From: Metaphire vulgaris
Lineage: Eukaryota; Annelida; Clitellata; Crassiclitellata; Megascolecidae
Assembly (NCBI GenBank): GCA_018105865.1
Contig: CM030842.1
Coordinates: 9,417,823 to 9,481,822 of the forward strand
Direction: 5' to 3'
DNA: 64,000 bases
Program-made: the position numbers and the translations under genes
Shown: positions 44,287 through 55,769 of the stretch, piece after piece
How the letters are laid out: every line of letters starts with the position of its first letter
Position numbering within the stretch: the first letter of the stretch is position 1
Notes under the pieces: model-generated
What the model was told of the DNA's origin: nothing
Databases searched by the model: none
The model's input: only the letters and a program-made list of their open reading frames with translations

Positions 44287-44520
44287 TCAATAACCTAGTT
44301 TTCCGAGATAGCTTTTGAATCCATTTACTGTTTCAATTGTCACTCCCACCTCGTCCAAACTGTTCCATTTATCCACAACCCTTGCACTAAAGAAATTTTT
44401 CTTTCTTGGATCCACCCTCTGCTTAAACAATTTGCATTTGTGGCCTCTTGTGCTGTTATAGTGTGCCAATGTAAAGAATCGATTGTATGGCACATCTACA
44501 TTCCAATAGCCACGCAGTTA
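44287..44520 (-). pseudogene. LINE C-terminus fragment (Jockey/CR1 type)
   Basis: The minus frame reads HYNSTRGHKCKLFKQRVDPR then KNFFSARVVDKWNSLDEVGV, the TRGH..KL.K.......FF..RVV..WNSL pattern of LINE ORF2 ends. About 70 codons; no tail found. Confidence 0.75.
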
Positions 44521-44986
44521 TCTGAGCATTAGCCATCTTCTGGAGACTCCAAATCCTCAGTGAATGCAATTTGCTACACTTGCCAACTTGTCACTTCTTC
44601 AAAAAAAAGATTTCAAGCTTCAGAGCCTTACCTCTCCAAACGTGGTGGGTAAAAGGTTCGAGCCTAGTGGCCTAATAGAAGTTTACGCCTGTCAGCGTAT
44701 GACAGGAACATCCCGAACTAAATAATTTAGTATAGATTTGTGTGACAGTATTTGCTTCTACATACAGAAGATAGACAGGATTCTCCTCAAAGACAATAAT
44801 AAAAACAAAACAAAAAAGGGAATCGTTTGAATGCCAGTAGTTCACTGCTACATCAAGCATCGTATTGATCTACTTCTTAACTGTAAAAAAGCACACTGTC
44901 ACACTAGTTTGATAAACTTACTTTTGAATTTTTTAGACTTGATTTTTTACCTGGTGTTTTAATTAAAAATTAAAAATCAAGAATTC
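44521..44986. other. Unassigned; possible tRNA-like B box at ~44,657
   Basis: GGTTCGAGCCT at about 44,656-44,666 fits a pol III B box, but no A box sits at the right distance, so a SINE call is weak. The rest is AT-rich without features. Confidence 0.3.
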
Positions 44987-44990
44987 TTAA

Positions 44991-45647
44991 CCCCTTAACC
45001 AGGGATTTAAATTTTAGATGTCGTTAAAATGTTGGGAAATTATTCAAAACTGAATTATGTAATTTTTTTAATTTACTATATCTCTGGCTATATGAAAGCT
45101 AAGAAGATGAGGTATACACCATTGTTTAGCTTTTTTATTGCTCTTTCTAACCATCCATGCCAAAAAATTTGGGGGTAGGGTCCACTCTACGGCCTAAAAT
45201 AGCGCCCCCCAAAAACTTTTTTCTAAGCTCCGTAGCAAAACTTTTTCGGCAGTAACCCCACTTGTGTCAGCCGCAAACTTGTAGGGGAATGTAAGTGGCA
45301 CAAAATAAATAAAAAATTTTGAAAATCGGACCACATTTGGTAGAGATATATTACTTCTAACTCGAACAAACCTTGGTTTTCTTGAAGAAATTTTCTACAT
45401 AATGATCCAAAAGAGTACATATTATGTAGCAAATAGAGCCCTACTGATACTAAAAAGGGTGTCATCTATCGAATGAATAGATACTAAAGCGATTTATAGC
45501 ATAAAATGTATCTGATATGTTGACCCACTATTGATGTGACGAAGGACTAGGAAGCCTACAGGACATGTCCTGGACTTTGGGGACTTTGGGCCCAAATAAC
45601 GGCAGATAACGTTGGACAAACTGGGCTCGGAGATCCCGGTTAAGAGG
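44991..45647 (-). mobile_element. piggyBac-type MITE (TTAA)
   Basis: TTAA at 44,987-44,990 and 45,648-45,651. Ends CCCCTTAACCAGGG and CCGGTTAAGAGG. One GGCATGGATGG-type module in reverse orientation (about 45,068-45,165). Confidence 0.88.
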
Positions 45648-45651
45648 TTAA

Positions 45652-46340
45652 TACACATTCTTACCATATATATTCGTGATAAAGTCGAGAAATTTAAGGC
45701 CAGTTCACAGGTCCTGACCTCGACTTATACGCGAGGCACTAACTGTTGGGTAAAGTTTCCATACATAGGATGTCGAAAATAATTAATTTAGCTAACTCTT
45801 TGCGTAATTAATTATTTTCAACATACGCTACGGCATCTAAATAAAAGTTGACATCAGCGATTTTAATATTGGTAATTTATAGGTGCCACATAAATATTAA
45901 TTAATTATTGGCGCTACATAAATATAAAAAATTCAAGATTACCGGTAATTAAGATTTTTATATTGTCAAGAATGAGCGAATAGCAGGTTTAAAATTTTCT
46001 TAATCGTCAGGAATCAATCTGGGAATGTCAAAATCGTTCAGTTTCTCGATAGTTCAAAGCTAAAACGCAGTTTTTCAATCAAAACAATGGCGCCGCTGCC
46101 GACACATGCCCACTTCGCGTCCGCCATTGTTCCGACTCTCACTATCACCTCAAGAGGGTTTGCCGCAGTGATGTCACTTCGACTTATAGCTGGGTCAATG
46201 ACTTTAGACACCTTCAAATCCCCAAAATCTAGAGGTTGACTTATACTCGGATCGACTTTATCTCGAGTATATACGGTAATCATATCATTGCCTACATTTT
46301 TGTGAATACATTATAATATTACATGATTAGGACTTGAGTT
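45652..46340. mobile_element. Repeat with TATAAGTCGA-type ends, class unknown
   Basis: GACTTATACGCGAG near 45,720 and an inverted counterpart with several ACTTATA/TATAAGTC words at 46,185-46,275, ending GAGTATATACGG, suggest a DNA transposon. Boundaries and target duplication could not be fixed. Confidence 0.4.
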
Positions 46341-46348
46341 TATATTTA

Positions 46349-46351
<3 letters not shown>

Positions 46352-46423
<72 letters not shown>
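46352..46423. repeat. (TA)n microsatellite
   Basis: About 35 uninterrupted TA units. Confidence 0.97.
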
Positions 46424-46424
<1 letters not shown>

Positions 46425-46529
46425 ACATAGATAATTCATGAAACGCTATAGCATAGCTAAGGCTAATGTCGAGAGCGTTTTACATCAGCAATTCATTGGT
46501 TCATACAGAAAGATGGTCATTGATTTTCC

Positions 46530-46850
46530 GGTAACTATTCATAGGAGACTCAAAAAAGATGCGTCTTAAGAGTGGTCAGGAACGAATCCACAGATGTAAT
46601 CGACATTACAGTCACATGAAGCGCATCCCAAAGTAGAGGGTTTTTATGCGGGTTACAGATCTCTCCCCCAACATCACTGTCTTAGACGGAGGGAGGACGT
46701 AAAGACGGAGTCGCATATTAGATCGTAGATGTTCCTGACAACCTGATGTCGTTGGCTGCCTGATGAGCGAGGTCAGGTACTCAGGACAGAGAGGATCGCT
46801 CAGAGCAAGGAACGTCAGTACGCAACATTTGTAGACGATCCGTATATATA
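46530..46850 (-). pseudogene. L2-type LINE C-terminus fragment
   Basis: Minus-strand frames show RIVYKCCVLTFLALSDPLCP then EYLTSLIRQPT, and further on LRPPSV...LLWDAL and FLTTLKTHLF. These are the ERIVYK..., YL..L(I/V)RR and LKTHLF blocks of L2 ORF ends, in shifted frames. Confidence 0.7.
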
Positions 46851-46892
46851 TATATTAAATATAATTGTCTGGAGACATGAAATGATCGTGTG

Positions 46893-49704
46893 CTAGCTCT
46901 CATTCGGTTGCAAATTTGGAAATGTTCCTTGGAATGCGATGGCGTTGAAGCAGCATCGTGACGGATATTCTTTGGAACAGAAAACTTCCTTCTCTATTGT
47001 CCCCGGATTGTAGGGCAATGAGTCAACCCAGATCACTGATAAAAGAGAGGGCGTCGCTATGATGGGGCCAAATGTTTCAAATGCCAGCGGCAAGAAGATG
47101 TGTTTGGATACGAGGGATTGATAGTTTTATATCTTTCTAGCCGCAGCTGCTTCTGCAGCAGCTCCTGCTGTGAGCGCTGTGGTTGGCAAATATGTGGGGG
47201 CAACTGTGTCTGCCACGGTTGCATCCCAGATTAGGTTTCGGCTGGTCCGCCACGAGATCAGGGTCATGACGTCTGGTCTTTTTCCATCTGTTCTGCAGAG
47301 ACCAGGCGGCTCCTTGATAGAAGGGATCCTAGCCCTAACCAAGGCACTCTGAACTAGGTCATACAGCATGCAGTGTCTAGGGACACAACCAGGACCTAGA
47401 TGACATGAGAGCCCATGCACGCCGTCCTCTGAGACCAAAGCACCACAAGGGCAAAGATGCTTTTCGCAGATTGTGGCTCTTAGCCATAGGCCGACGATTA
47501 CTCTGATCATCTCGTCGTCCATGCGAAGGCCACAACTGGTGATTGGGAGTGCATGTAGCCAGTCACTGGCATGTCGTGTTGGGACAGCTCTCAGATGGAC
47601 TTGGTGGTATTGCTCTTGATGGATCTAGAGCAGATATGTTATTTCCCTTTGTATAAGAGGAAGATCCCAAGTACTCTGTTTGGTGAGGGATTCGGACATA
47701 GGGCATGGCAGCTGACTCATCGAGGACCACTGGTTTCTGACATGCAGTTCATGTGTGTCAGTATATAGACAGACTTTCTCTAGCATGAAAGACTGGAGAA
47801 GTCGGGTGCCTGCAGCTGAAGCCAAGAAGGCAGATGGTGCAAGCATGGACACTTGACGAATCACCAGACGTCCATCCCTAATGGGAAGCGTCGCCTGACG
47901 CCTTTGGGTGTCAGAAAGCTGAATGTTGAGTATGTTGCTCAAACCCTCGCGCATGGTTGCGTTTAAACTCTCTAATAATAGTGGATGTTCAGTGCAAGAG
48001 GTGCATCGCAGCGAATAGAGGAGCTTTGAATGGTTCAGGGAACTTCGAAGCAGAAAGAGGGCATCTTGCCTTGGGATTAAGAGCAAGCGACTGAGGGCCG
48101 TCTGTAATTCCGCTGTTCGGCTGGACATGAGCACCTCAAAGGCGGTTGAAACTTCCAGCGCTGTGCCCAGCAAGATGGCGTCTTGAATACTGACCTACAA
48201 AAACCGGTCCAGGGATGTGTTGGTGATAGGTATTGGACCTCTGTGCATGGCTTCGCATTTGTCTTGATTCAAAGATTCTTACATCCTCTTTCGATGGCTG
48301 TGATGTCTGCTGTGACTAAACTTGTGGGCCCGTCCAGGGCCAGATCGTCGAGGTAACCCACCGTGAAGGTTGGCAATAGGCTTTTCAGGATGTTCTGGAG
48401 AGGAAGACAAAAGAGGATAGGGCCCAGGGGATTGCCCTACTGTGGGCCTAACTGAGACTGTACTGCAAAGCTGCCAAACTTAAGAGAGCTGGGCTCGCAG
48501 TACGACAGTTCGCAATAGGCAAACAGCTCTGGCAGGAGCTGTGCTAATTCGACCAGCATGCTATCTCGAAACATGCTGTTGAAGGCGTTCGTGAAATCGA
48601 GTTTCGAGTGAAATCGAGGACCTGGTCAGGGCATGTGTTGGCTAGAAGCAGGTTTACTAGCCCTGTAATTGAGGTAACTAGCCTGTTCCCCACCTCTGGA
48701 CAGGATATTAGCACGGCCACTAATTGAGGTCTTAGGTCATTCGGGCCCTCAGAGGATCCTGCATGGAAAGAGCACAGTCATTCCCGAATCTCATCTTCTG
48801 TCACCTGAAGCTGAGAACAAGAGTTCTGGGATGGTGCGGGCCGTCTGTCTGGCGGAGGAGTTGGATGTTTTAATATTAACTCCAGCCAAGATTGGGCATC
48901 TGGAGTAATCGGGTCCTCGTTGGACATTAAGATTCGCACCGCTGCTCTGATATTTCCATCCTCCAGCTTTGATGACACTGTGGCAGTAAGGACCTTATCC
49001 CTGTCTCTTTTCTTGGCCGGCTTAGTCAATTGATGATGGCTGCCATTTTCTGTAGAACTGAGGCTGCAGTGGAGTTCTTCAGAAAAACTTTGCACTCTGC
49101 CTTTGAAAAGAGATGACAAGTTGTGCTTTTTACCTCCCCTAGTGGGTTGTCTCAAGATGATTGGAGAGAAGTGTAACAGTTCCTGCCAGTGGCTAATAAT
49201 AGATGTTGCTGCAATGATTCTATTTACAATATCAGTTAGTAGCTGTCCTATGGCAGCCTCAGGAATATGCTTCGTCGTTGGTCCCCTTGCAGCCGGGTGA
49301 TCAAAGGGGATTGCGCTGCTGTTCGCTTCGCTGCTAGTTGTCCCGATTGTGATTGACAAAGAGGGGCTGTAGACTGTAGAGGCTTGCTGAGTAACAGCTG
49401 AGGTTTGGTCCACAGCAGCACTGAACGATTCGCTGTGTAGGGGGAGTTTGTTTGATCCTAGGCAAGGGTTGGCGTGGGGTACATGTAGATGAACCCGCCC
49501 ATCTTTTATGTGCAGTCGTCTTACTGTCTGGCAGACGCTGCATAGCCCCGTGCCCTTCTGACGTAGCTGAGAGGAGTCTGTGCTCATTGAAGTGTGCGAC
49601 AAGCCAGTGCATGACATTAATAAATTAGCGGCTTCTAAATGCGGTGTGGGAGACGTGCTATCGAAGGTAAGAGCGGGAATATGAATAAAGATGGAGGGGT
49701 GCAA
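46893..49704 (-). pseudogene. Non-LTR retrotransposon with YLDD RT and restriction-like endonuclease-type tail
   Basis: Minus-strand order: 49,704-48,778 N-terminal region with Cys/His motif CSVCQTVRRLHIKDG...H...C and a segment TATVSSKLEDGNIRAAVRIL; 48,640-48,300 RT core LDFTNAFNSMFRDSML (motif A), Q*GNPLGPILF with a stop in place of a codon, VGYLDDLALDG (active site); 48,173-47,625 thumb; 47,522-47,127 CPCGALVS..GVHGLSC zinc knuckle then GKRPDVMTLISW...WDATVADT, which fits a PD-D/E-x-K endonuclease; 47,120-46,893 ETFGPI...TMLQRHRIAF. Clade (CRE/R2/NeSL/Hero side) is inferred. Several stops and frameshifts make it inactive. Confidence 0.75.
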
Positions 49705-49939
49705 TGGCGGAAAAGCAAAACCTATGTACCTGAAGCATGCAAATTAAAAATGATAAAACCAAGGAAATCCGGCAAAAATATCCTCCAGGAAGAGTAAAAA
49801 CGGAGACTCCACAAAACAGCAGGAGTCGAACTGCCGAAAACGAGAAGGAGACACCTATTCGGTGTCAAGAAAATTGCGGTAAACACGCCATGAGAGTTAC
49901 GAACGTCTTACCAAAACGAGAGCCTCGAGCACACATGTG

Positions 49940-49942
<3 letters not shown>

Positions 49943-49971
<29 letters not shown>
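49943..49971. repeat. (TA)n microsatellite
   Basis: About 14 TA units, between the non-LTR element and a CCACTGG hAT-like terminus at about 50,050. Confidence 0.95.
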
Positions 49972-49974
<3 letters not shown>

Positions 49975-50301
49975 CCCATTTGAGGTTGTGGTCCACCAGC
50001 TTTATGAAAAGGTTACTGCCGGTCTGTGGCCTGAAAAAGTTCAAGAACCACTGGCCTACTACACTGTAGTAGGCATATGAATAATAAGATTTCCCTTAAC
50101 CTCTTGCGTGGGTGCGTCGTATATATATGACGCGCGTCATTCATTCCGCAAATGGGTTCGTCGTATATATACGACGCTCAACTTCAACGTCTGTTACTGA
50201 AATGGGTTCGTCGTATATATACCTTCCAATGCAATAATTCGATTCAGTTATTATCCATTCGGTAGATGGCAGCTCTTGCTTAGCTAAAGTGCCTCTATAA
50301 G

Positions 50302-50767
50302 GGTTCCCTGTCACTTCCTGGACCGTCACTTCCTGGACCGTCACTTCCTGGACCGTCATTGTAAATGGAAGTAAATAGGTATATAGGTAGGTAGGTAGGT
50401 ATTTTGGGGCTGTCCATTGTGTCAACAATTTTTGGGCAGTTTTTGACCCCTCCGCCCAGTGTAGGTGGTAAAAAATAACCATAACCGTAATCCAACGATT
50501 CAAAATTTGAATAGTTCTAGTCTGCGTCACTGGTCCACTGCTTACTCAAACCATTGTAAGGAAGTAAGTAAAATATCTCGAATTTCTATATTATATATTC
50601 TAAGTAAGTAATTCTAAGTATTATTGCAGATCACAACGATTTGTATATCATAGTGTATACACTTGTTTACATACACATAACAGATAGAACATTAGGAACG
50701 GTCCAGGAATTGATGGTCCAGGAAGTGACGGTCCAGGAAGTGACGGTCCAGGAAGTGACGGGACACC
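50302..50767. mobile_element. MITE with reiterated TIR, copy 2, exact 9-bp TSD CTCTATAAG
   Basis: CTCTATAAG at 50,293-50,301 and 50,768-50,776. Ends GGTTCCCTGTCACTTCCTGG and inverted GTGACGGGACACC, with three ~18-bp subrepeats of GGACCGTCACTTCCT each side. It sits 47 bases upstream of the piggyBac start codon and duplicates a TATAAG box. Confidence 0.93.
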
Positions 50768-50822
50768 CTCTATAAGCAAGGATAATAGGTAAAATGCGAG
50801 CGAGGGGTCGGATTTTAGCTTT

Positions 50823-52574
50823 ATGAAGAAGAGGATGGCTGCACAAAAGCGATCTCGTGTGCTCTCCGGCGCAGAAATTCGCCGAATGCTTGCCGAACTT
50901 GTCCGATGCTTGTCGGACGACGATTCGTCGGTTTACAACAGCGAGTCAGAGGTGGACTCTGACGCTGAAGAAAGCGATCTTCAGATCGACGACGACAGCA
51001 ATGGTATAGTATCCTATGATGCTAGTGACTTTGCTTGGGGTGATGCCCCGAGCCGCACTCCTACCAGAATTCTTTTCACAGGTGCCCCTGGTAGGACTAC
51101 AGTAATATCAGATACTAAAGATGTCTTGCAGTACTTCAGACTCTTTCTAACTACTTCAATGTTAGAAATGATTATACTGGAGACCAACAGGCGTGCAGAG
51201 CAACTGCAGCAGGAACCCATGAAAGCCAGATCTAGAATTAGGCAATGGGTTGCTGTAGATGTGGATGAACTGCTTGTTTTCTTGTCTATGATACTTTACC
51301 AAGGAATATTACACAAGCCTACCTTGGAAATGTACTGGACCAAAAAGCCTCTCTTTCAAACACCATATGTTTCCAAGATTATGAGTGAAAACAGGTTCAG
51401 ATTGTTGTCAAAATGCTTGCATTTTGTCAACAATTTGAGCCTGCCAGTTACATATCCAAGTAAAGGCGAGAAATCCTTTGCCAAAATAAGACCCCTCTAT
51501 GATTTAGTGATTCAACAAATTAGTTCAGTCTATATTCCAGAGCAGGATATAGCAATTGATGAATCACTGATGCTGTGGAAGGGTCGCCTGGCTTTCAAGC
51601 AATATATTCCCCTGAAGAGGGCCAGGTTTGGAATAAAGTCCTATGCCCTGTGCGAATGTAGCTCAGGGTACATTTGGAATGCACTAGTCCATACTGGGTC
51701 TTGTATGGAATTAGTTGACTCCCCAGACAATTTGATCTCCTCTAAACCTGTTTTGACCCTGGCCAAGGATTTACTTGGTAAAGGATATACCATTTTCATG
51801 GACAATTGGTACTCCTCACCTGCTCTGTACCGACAACTTCGGTCCAACAATACCGATGCTGTTGATACGGTGAGGAAGAACAGGAAAAACATGCCACCTG
51901 AAATTCAGAAAAAAACTCAAGAGGGGGGAAACAGTTGCATGTTTTTCTAAAGACCTGATGGCCATGAAATGGATGGACAAGCGGGAGGTCTGCATGCTGT
52001 CGACAGTACACGAAAATGCTATGACCACGGTCAAAACATGTCGTGGTGTCGACGTGCAAAAGCCAGTTGTTGTTGTAAGTTACAACAACAACATGGGGGC
52101 TGTAGACTTTGCTGACCAGATGTTGACCGCTTACCCTACTGAGCGTAAGCGAGTCAAGATCTGGTATAAGAAGCAGTTCAGTCATCTTCTCAGTCAGATG
52201 GTCCTCAATTCGTACATCTTGTACAAGAAGGACAACCCTGCTGAGAAGATGAGCCATCTACAATTCAGGATTAGACTGGTCGAACGCTTGCTGGAAGCTC
52301 ATCATAAGTCCGAACAATCCCACTCCCAGCAATGCGGGCGACCATCCCTTGATGATTCCAACCTGCTGCGGTTGACTGCACGCCATTTCTGTGAATTTAT
52401 TCCATCGACTGAGGGGAAAAGCCACCCCAACGTCGGTGTCGAGTCTGCTCTTCCCACAAAAATGAGAAAGGAAAGGCACTGAAAAAGTTGACTAGATATT
52501 ACTGTCCAGATTGTGCTGTACCTCTGTGCTTCACACCATGCTTTCATATATATCACACGAAGCTCAGTTACTAG
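50823..52574 (+). pseudogene. piggyBac transposase, two 1-base frameshifts
   Basis: ATG at 50,823 opens a 375-codon frame: acidic N-terminus (~30-70), then the DDE_Tnp_1_7-type core with D246 in DIAIDESLMLWKGRL and D327 in YTIFMDNWYSS. One surplus G in the run 51,923-51,928 shifts the frame. It continues at 51,958-52,482 with MAMKWMDKREVCMLSTVH and NNNMGAVDFADQM (third Asp). A second slip near 52,430 precedes the Cys-rich C-terminal finger (CRVCS...YYCPDC...LCFTPCFHIYH, stop at 52,572). Total ~583 codons against 594 for the founding piggyBac. As it stands it would yield a truncated protein. Confidence 0.92.
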
Positions 52575-52811
52575 TATCACAGATATTGTATCGCCGGACT
52601 GTGTCACCGAAACGGCCCTTTTCAGGGCCACCAAATATTGAAAAGGAATTACGACGACACTGCAATGTTTGATAGTCTAATTTTTATTTGTTTATATTTT
52701 ACTGTATGTTATGTTTTGTGTTTCAGATTTCAAACTTATCGAAAAATTGTCAGTTCTACGAGTAATGGTTCTCCGAGCAATGGTTTAGGTTTTTATATGT
52801 ACATATGTATG

Positions 52812-52842
<31 letters not shown>

Positions 52843-53554
52843 TTATGTAAGTTTATGTCATGCTTATTACTGTGTTTGTTATGTTTTTCAGAAGATTTCA
52901 AGCTCTTCTGAAAATGTTCCGCTCTCCGAGCAATGGGTGCTTGGGTTAGAAAAATCATAACTCCCCCAAATTGGGTTCAATCTTCAAAATTGTTGAACTG
53001 ATCTGTTCCAAAGACACCCACCTACAACTGTACTGCTGAACCTAGGGGGGTCATCTCTGAAAAAAAATTTTTTGTTGACCGTTAAAGTATATTTTTGGGA
53101 GGGTGTCATATTTTGGCCTGTAGAGTGGGCCCAACCCCCAAAAATTCTTTTTTGGCACGGATGGATGGTAAGTACAATAAAAATGCTAAACAATGATGTA
53201 AACCACATCCTTGTAGCTTCTATATAGCCTGAAATATAGTGAGTTTAAAAAGTACATGTTCACAGTTCAAATGAACGCTTTTCCCCAAAATTAATTACCC
53301 AAATTGGTAACGTCTTGTAAAATTTAATTCCCCTGTTAAAGGGTTAAAGCTAGTGGACGGACCCTCATGAACGATGACGATGTAAGATGGAATGTAAACC
53401 GGCTTCAAAAAAGTTTGAGTATTCTTGCTCTACTGCATATATTCAATACAGCTGACCTTCACTCTTTAATTAGCTTCTTTGGCTTTACGGTGCACCTCTA
53501 TGCTGAGGACATTTCAGTTTACTGACATGGTCCTCATTCTTCTCAGTCTGCACT

Positions 53555-53947
53555 CAGGCCCGCCTCAGGGGCGGAAGATGGCAGAGTGGGTTACGTGCTG
53601 AGCGTCAAGATGACGGAGTGGGTTCAAGCCCCGTTAGTGCCCCTAGTGGCTTTCACACAGGCAGTAATGCATTCTAAGCCACTTTAAATCATGCTAATAT
53701 CTGTGTGAGGCCCTGGGCACCTGGCGGCCAGCGGGGCTCTTGCTGAAGACCAGATATTGACAAGCAAAAAAGGTCATCTCCAAACGTTTTTCAATGTTGA
53801 CAAGCAAAAAAAGGTCATCTCCAAACGTTTTTCAATGTTGACAAGCAAACAAGAAACAAAAAAGTCATCACGTATTTGTGTGGGGCCCCTAAGATGCGTG
53901 GGGCTCCAGGCACTGTGACCAATTTTTAACACGGAAAGATGGGCCTG
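53555..53947. mobile_element. hAT-type MITE, exact 8-bp TSD TCTGCACT
   Basis: Starts CAGGCCCGCC, ends GATGGGCCTG. TCTGCACT at 53,547-53,554 and 53,948-53,955. It carries a tRNA-like SINE segment near its left end and three near-tandem copies of GACAAGCAAAAAAGGTCATC (53,757-53,872). Confidence 0.9.
53575..53715 (+). repeat. tRNA-derived SINE segment inside the hAT MITE
   Basis: A-box-like TGGCAGAGTGGG at 53,580 and B-box-like GGTTCAAGCCC at 53,622, 42 bases apart, as in tRNA genes. A body with CTTTCACACAGGCA and TAAGCCACTTTAAATC recurs at 44,215-44,280. It is not a functional tRNA as far as I can fold it by eye. Confidence 0.55.
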
Positions 53948-54740
53948 TCTGCACTCAATCTGTCGACAATGTAAAATTCCCAATCTTTGGAATTGGATGT
54001 TCTCCAATAGACTTATACTCAACCCTGACAAAACTCGACATATCTGGTTTTGCAATAAATACCTGTATTCTAAAATTAAACTTTTTCTTCCTAATCTAAC
54101 TTTCTCAAATTGTCCCAGGAACCTGGGTATTTACATTGACAGTAACTTGACCTTCAAAGGGCATTTTACTAGAATCTCTCAGTCCTGTTTTTATCAACTT
54201 AAGCAAATTAAAATAATTTATTCTTTGCTCTATCTGTCTGTGGCCAACTCTCTGGTTCAGGCTTTTGTTGCTAGGATGTCAGACTATTGCAATTCACTTT
54301 ATATTAGTCTGCTCAAAAGCCTGCTCTCTACTCTGAAACCTGTTCTAAATGCTGTTGCTGCTTAACATACTCCATTGGCTGTCAATTTCTGTCCACATTA
54401 AATGCAAACAAGTAACTCTTGTTTCTGCAGTACTTCAAAGTCAGGAGGCACTGCATGTCGGCTGCTCTGCTCCACTGGTAGTGAGGATGTTCATGTCACC
54501 AGATCACGCACTGCTTTTACTAAGCATGGAGCATTCACAGTAACTGGACCCTCTCTCTGGAATGTGCTATTCGGGCCTCACTTCTTACTGCCTTACTCTG
54601 TTCAATGCAAAAGCTAAAGTTCTACAATTTTAGTTTGTGACTCCAAAGCCGGGAACTCCTGTGAGTAGAAATATAAGAGGCACAATACAAATGCCATATT
54701 ACATTACATAACATTACATTATAGTACCAAAAATACCTAC

Positions 54741-54855
54741 TTTATTTTTATCAGATGATTCTGGTACCAAAGTTCCAGCTTCTTCTCTAAGAACATATTC
54801 CTGAATGATCCTTGAATAAGCAAACATTAACTGTTTCAAAAGTATGTTTCTATTG
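54741..54855 (-). CDS. Putative host gene exon (upstream of the 22 kb exons)
   Basis: On the minus strand an acceptor (GCCTTTATTTATAG) precedes one split-codon base plus 38 codons; the donor is AAA|GTAGGT in phase 0, the phase needed by the exon at 22,474. Peptide: NRNILLKQLMFAYSRIIQEY, then VLREEAGTLVPESSDKNK, probably helical. No transposon similarity seen. That the three exons form one gene is inference from strand, order and phase; no gene name can be given. Confidence 0.5.
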
Positions 54856-55368
54856 CTATAAATAAAGGCAATTAGCAAAGTTGGAAATTTCTTTTGATGA
54901 AAGTTTATGGCCTACCTGGATATACAACCTTGACCACCACAGACTGGATTATGGACTATGGATTTCACCCAGATTGAGCACTTGTGAATAAGCTGAGCCA
55001 AGCTTTCTGGCAGTGCTATAGAAATTTCGTCTTACTTACTTACTTAATTAAAAATAAACAGAATCATTACCAGGCAATCATTACCAGGCAATGCATCGCT
55101 ATTATTAAAACACTAAAAGAAAAGACACAAAATGTCAATCAAACTTTCATAACTAACAACTGATTTTCAAAATATAAAATCTTTGAAAGTGCAAAATACA
55201 AATTAATCAGATAACATAATGTAATACTTACTACATAAAGAGAAAGCATTGCATTATTATCTCATCAACTAATTAACAACTGTAAAGCAATATACATGGC
55301 CAAATAATTTTTAATGTAATAAATATCCACATATTTGACTGAGGCCAACTGAGCTGGGCTGTTCCTGC
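54856..55368. other. No gene seen; LINE/SINE tail near 55,000-55,050
   Basis: GGCAGTGCTATAGAAATTTC followed by (CTTA)n at about 55,010-55,045 looks like a short L2/SINE 3' tail. The rest is AT-rich, possibly intronic. Confidence 0.4.
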
Positions 55369-55497
55369 CAGTGGCTTCTATCCCTCCTTGCAGCCGGGCT
55401 CAATTCCCCCCTCAAAAATTCAAATTCCCCCTGTCAATTTGCTCCCTTGTAGACTTAGTATTATATTCAGCTTTTTATCCTTTGTGTTAGGCATAGC

Positions 55498-55769
55498 TAG
55501 GGCTTTTTTTTGCAAAAAAATATTTTCCGGAACGCAATAGTCAGAAGTCAATTGTCAACATGACGTAGGCTAGCGGCCAAACAGTTACTATAATGATTAT
55601 TATCAATGCAACATTAAATTCATACATAGAAAATTTAGAACTATATTGGTTCTAAATTTTCTATTTATGAATTTAATGTTGCAAAAAATACCAGTCTTCA
55701 TATTTTCCGGAATGCCGTTCATATTTTCCGGAACGCTGTTCCGCCTCGTTCCTGCACAAAAAAGCCCTG
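55498..55769. mobile_element. hAT-type MITE with 34-bp hairpin, exact TSD GGCATAGC
   Basis: Ends TAGGGCTTTTTTTTGCA and TGCACAAAAAAGCCCTG. GGCATAGC at 55,490-55,497 and 55,770-55,777. Interior inverted repeat 55,608-55,641 / 55,649-55,682 pairs 33 of 34 bases around a 7-base loop. Flanking ATTTTCCGGAACGC occurs on both sides. Confidence 0.93.

Larger units (their letters stand above)
50100..53343 (+). mobile_element. piggyBac element with near-complete transposase (TTAA)
   Basis: TTAA at 50,096-50,099 and 53,344-53,347. Left end CCTCTTGCGTGGG, then palindromes around GTCGTATATATACGAC (50,115-50,135, 50,159-50,176 and a half-copy at 50,208). Right end AATTCCCCTGTTAAAGGG preceded by one GGCACGGATGGATGG module unit. 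About 2.77 kb without its nested MITE, a normal piggyBac size. It is the only locus here with all three catalytic Asp codons of this family. Confidence 0.93.
53390..54620 (+). pseudogene. L2/CR1-type LINE fragment split by a hAT MITE
   Basis: Before the insert: FTVHLYAEDISVY (decayed YADD box, 53,480-53,522). After it: MFSNRLILNPDKTRHIWFCN, NLGIYIDSNLTFKGHFTRIS, ARMSDYCNSLY, then LHWLSISVHIKCKQ and PSLWN in shifted frames. Order and motifs fit L2/CR1 RT. Removing 53,555-53,947 and one TSD restores QSALNLST. Confidence 0.8.

Noticed and set aside
44650..44700. Second tRNA-derived SINE
   Set aside because: Only a B-box-like word is visible; no A box at the right distance.
53575..53650. Functional tRNA gene
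   Set aside because: A and B boxes are present, but I cannot fold a good cloverleaf by eye, and a SINE-type body follows that recurs at 44.2 kb.
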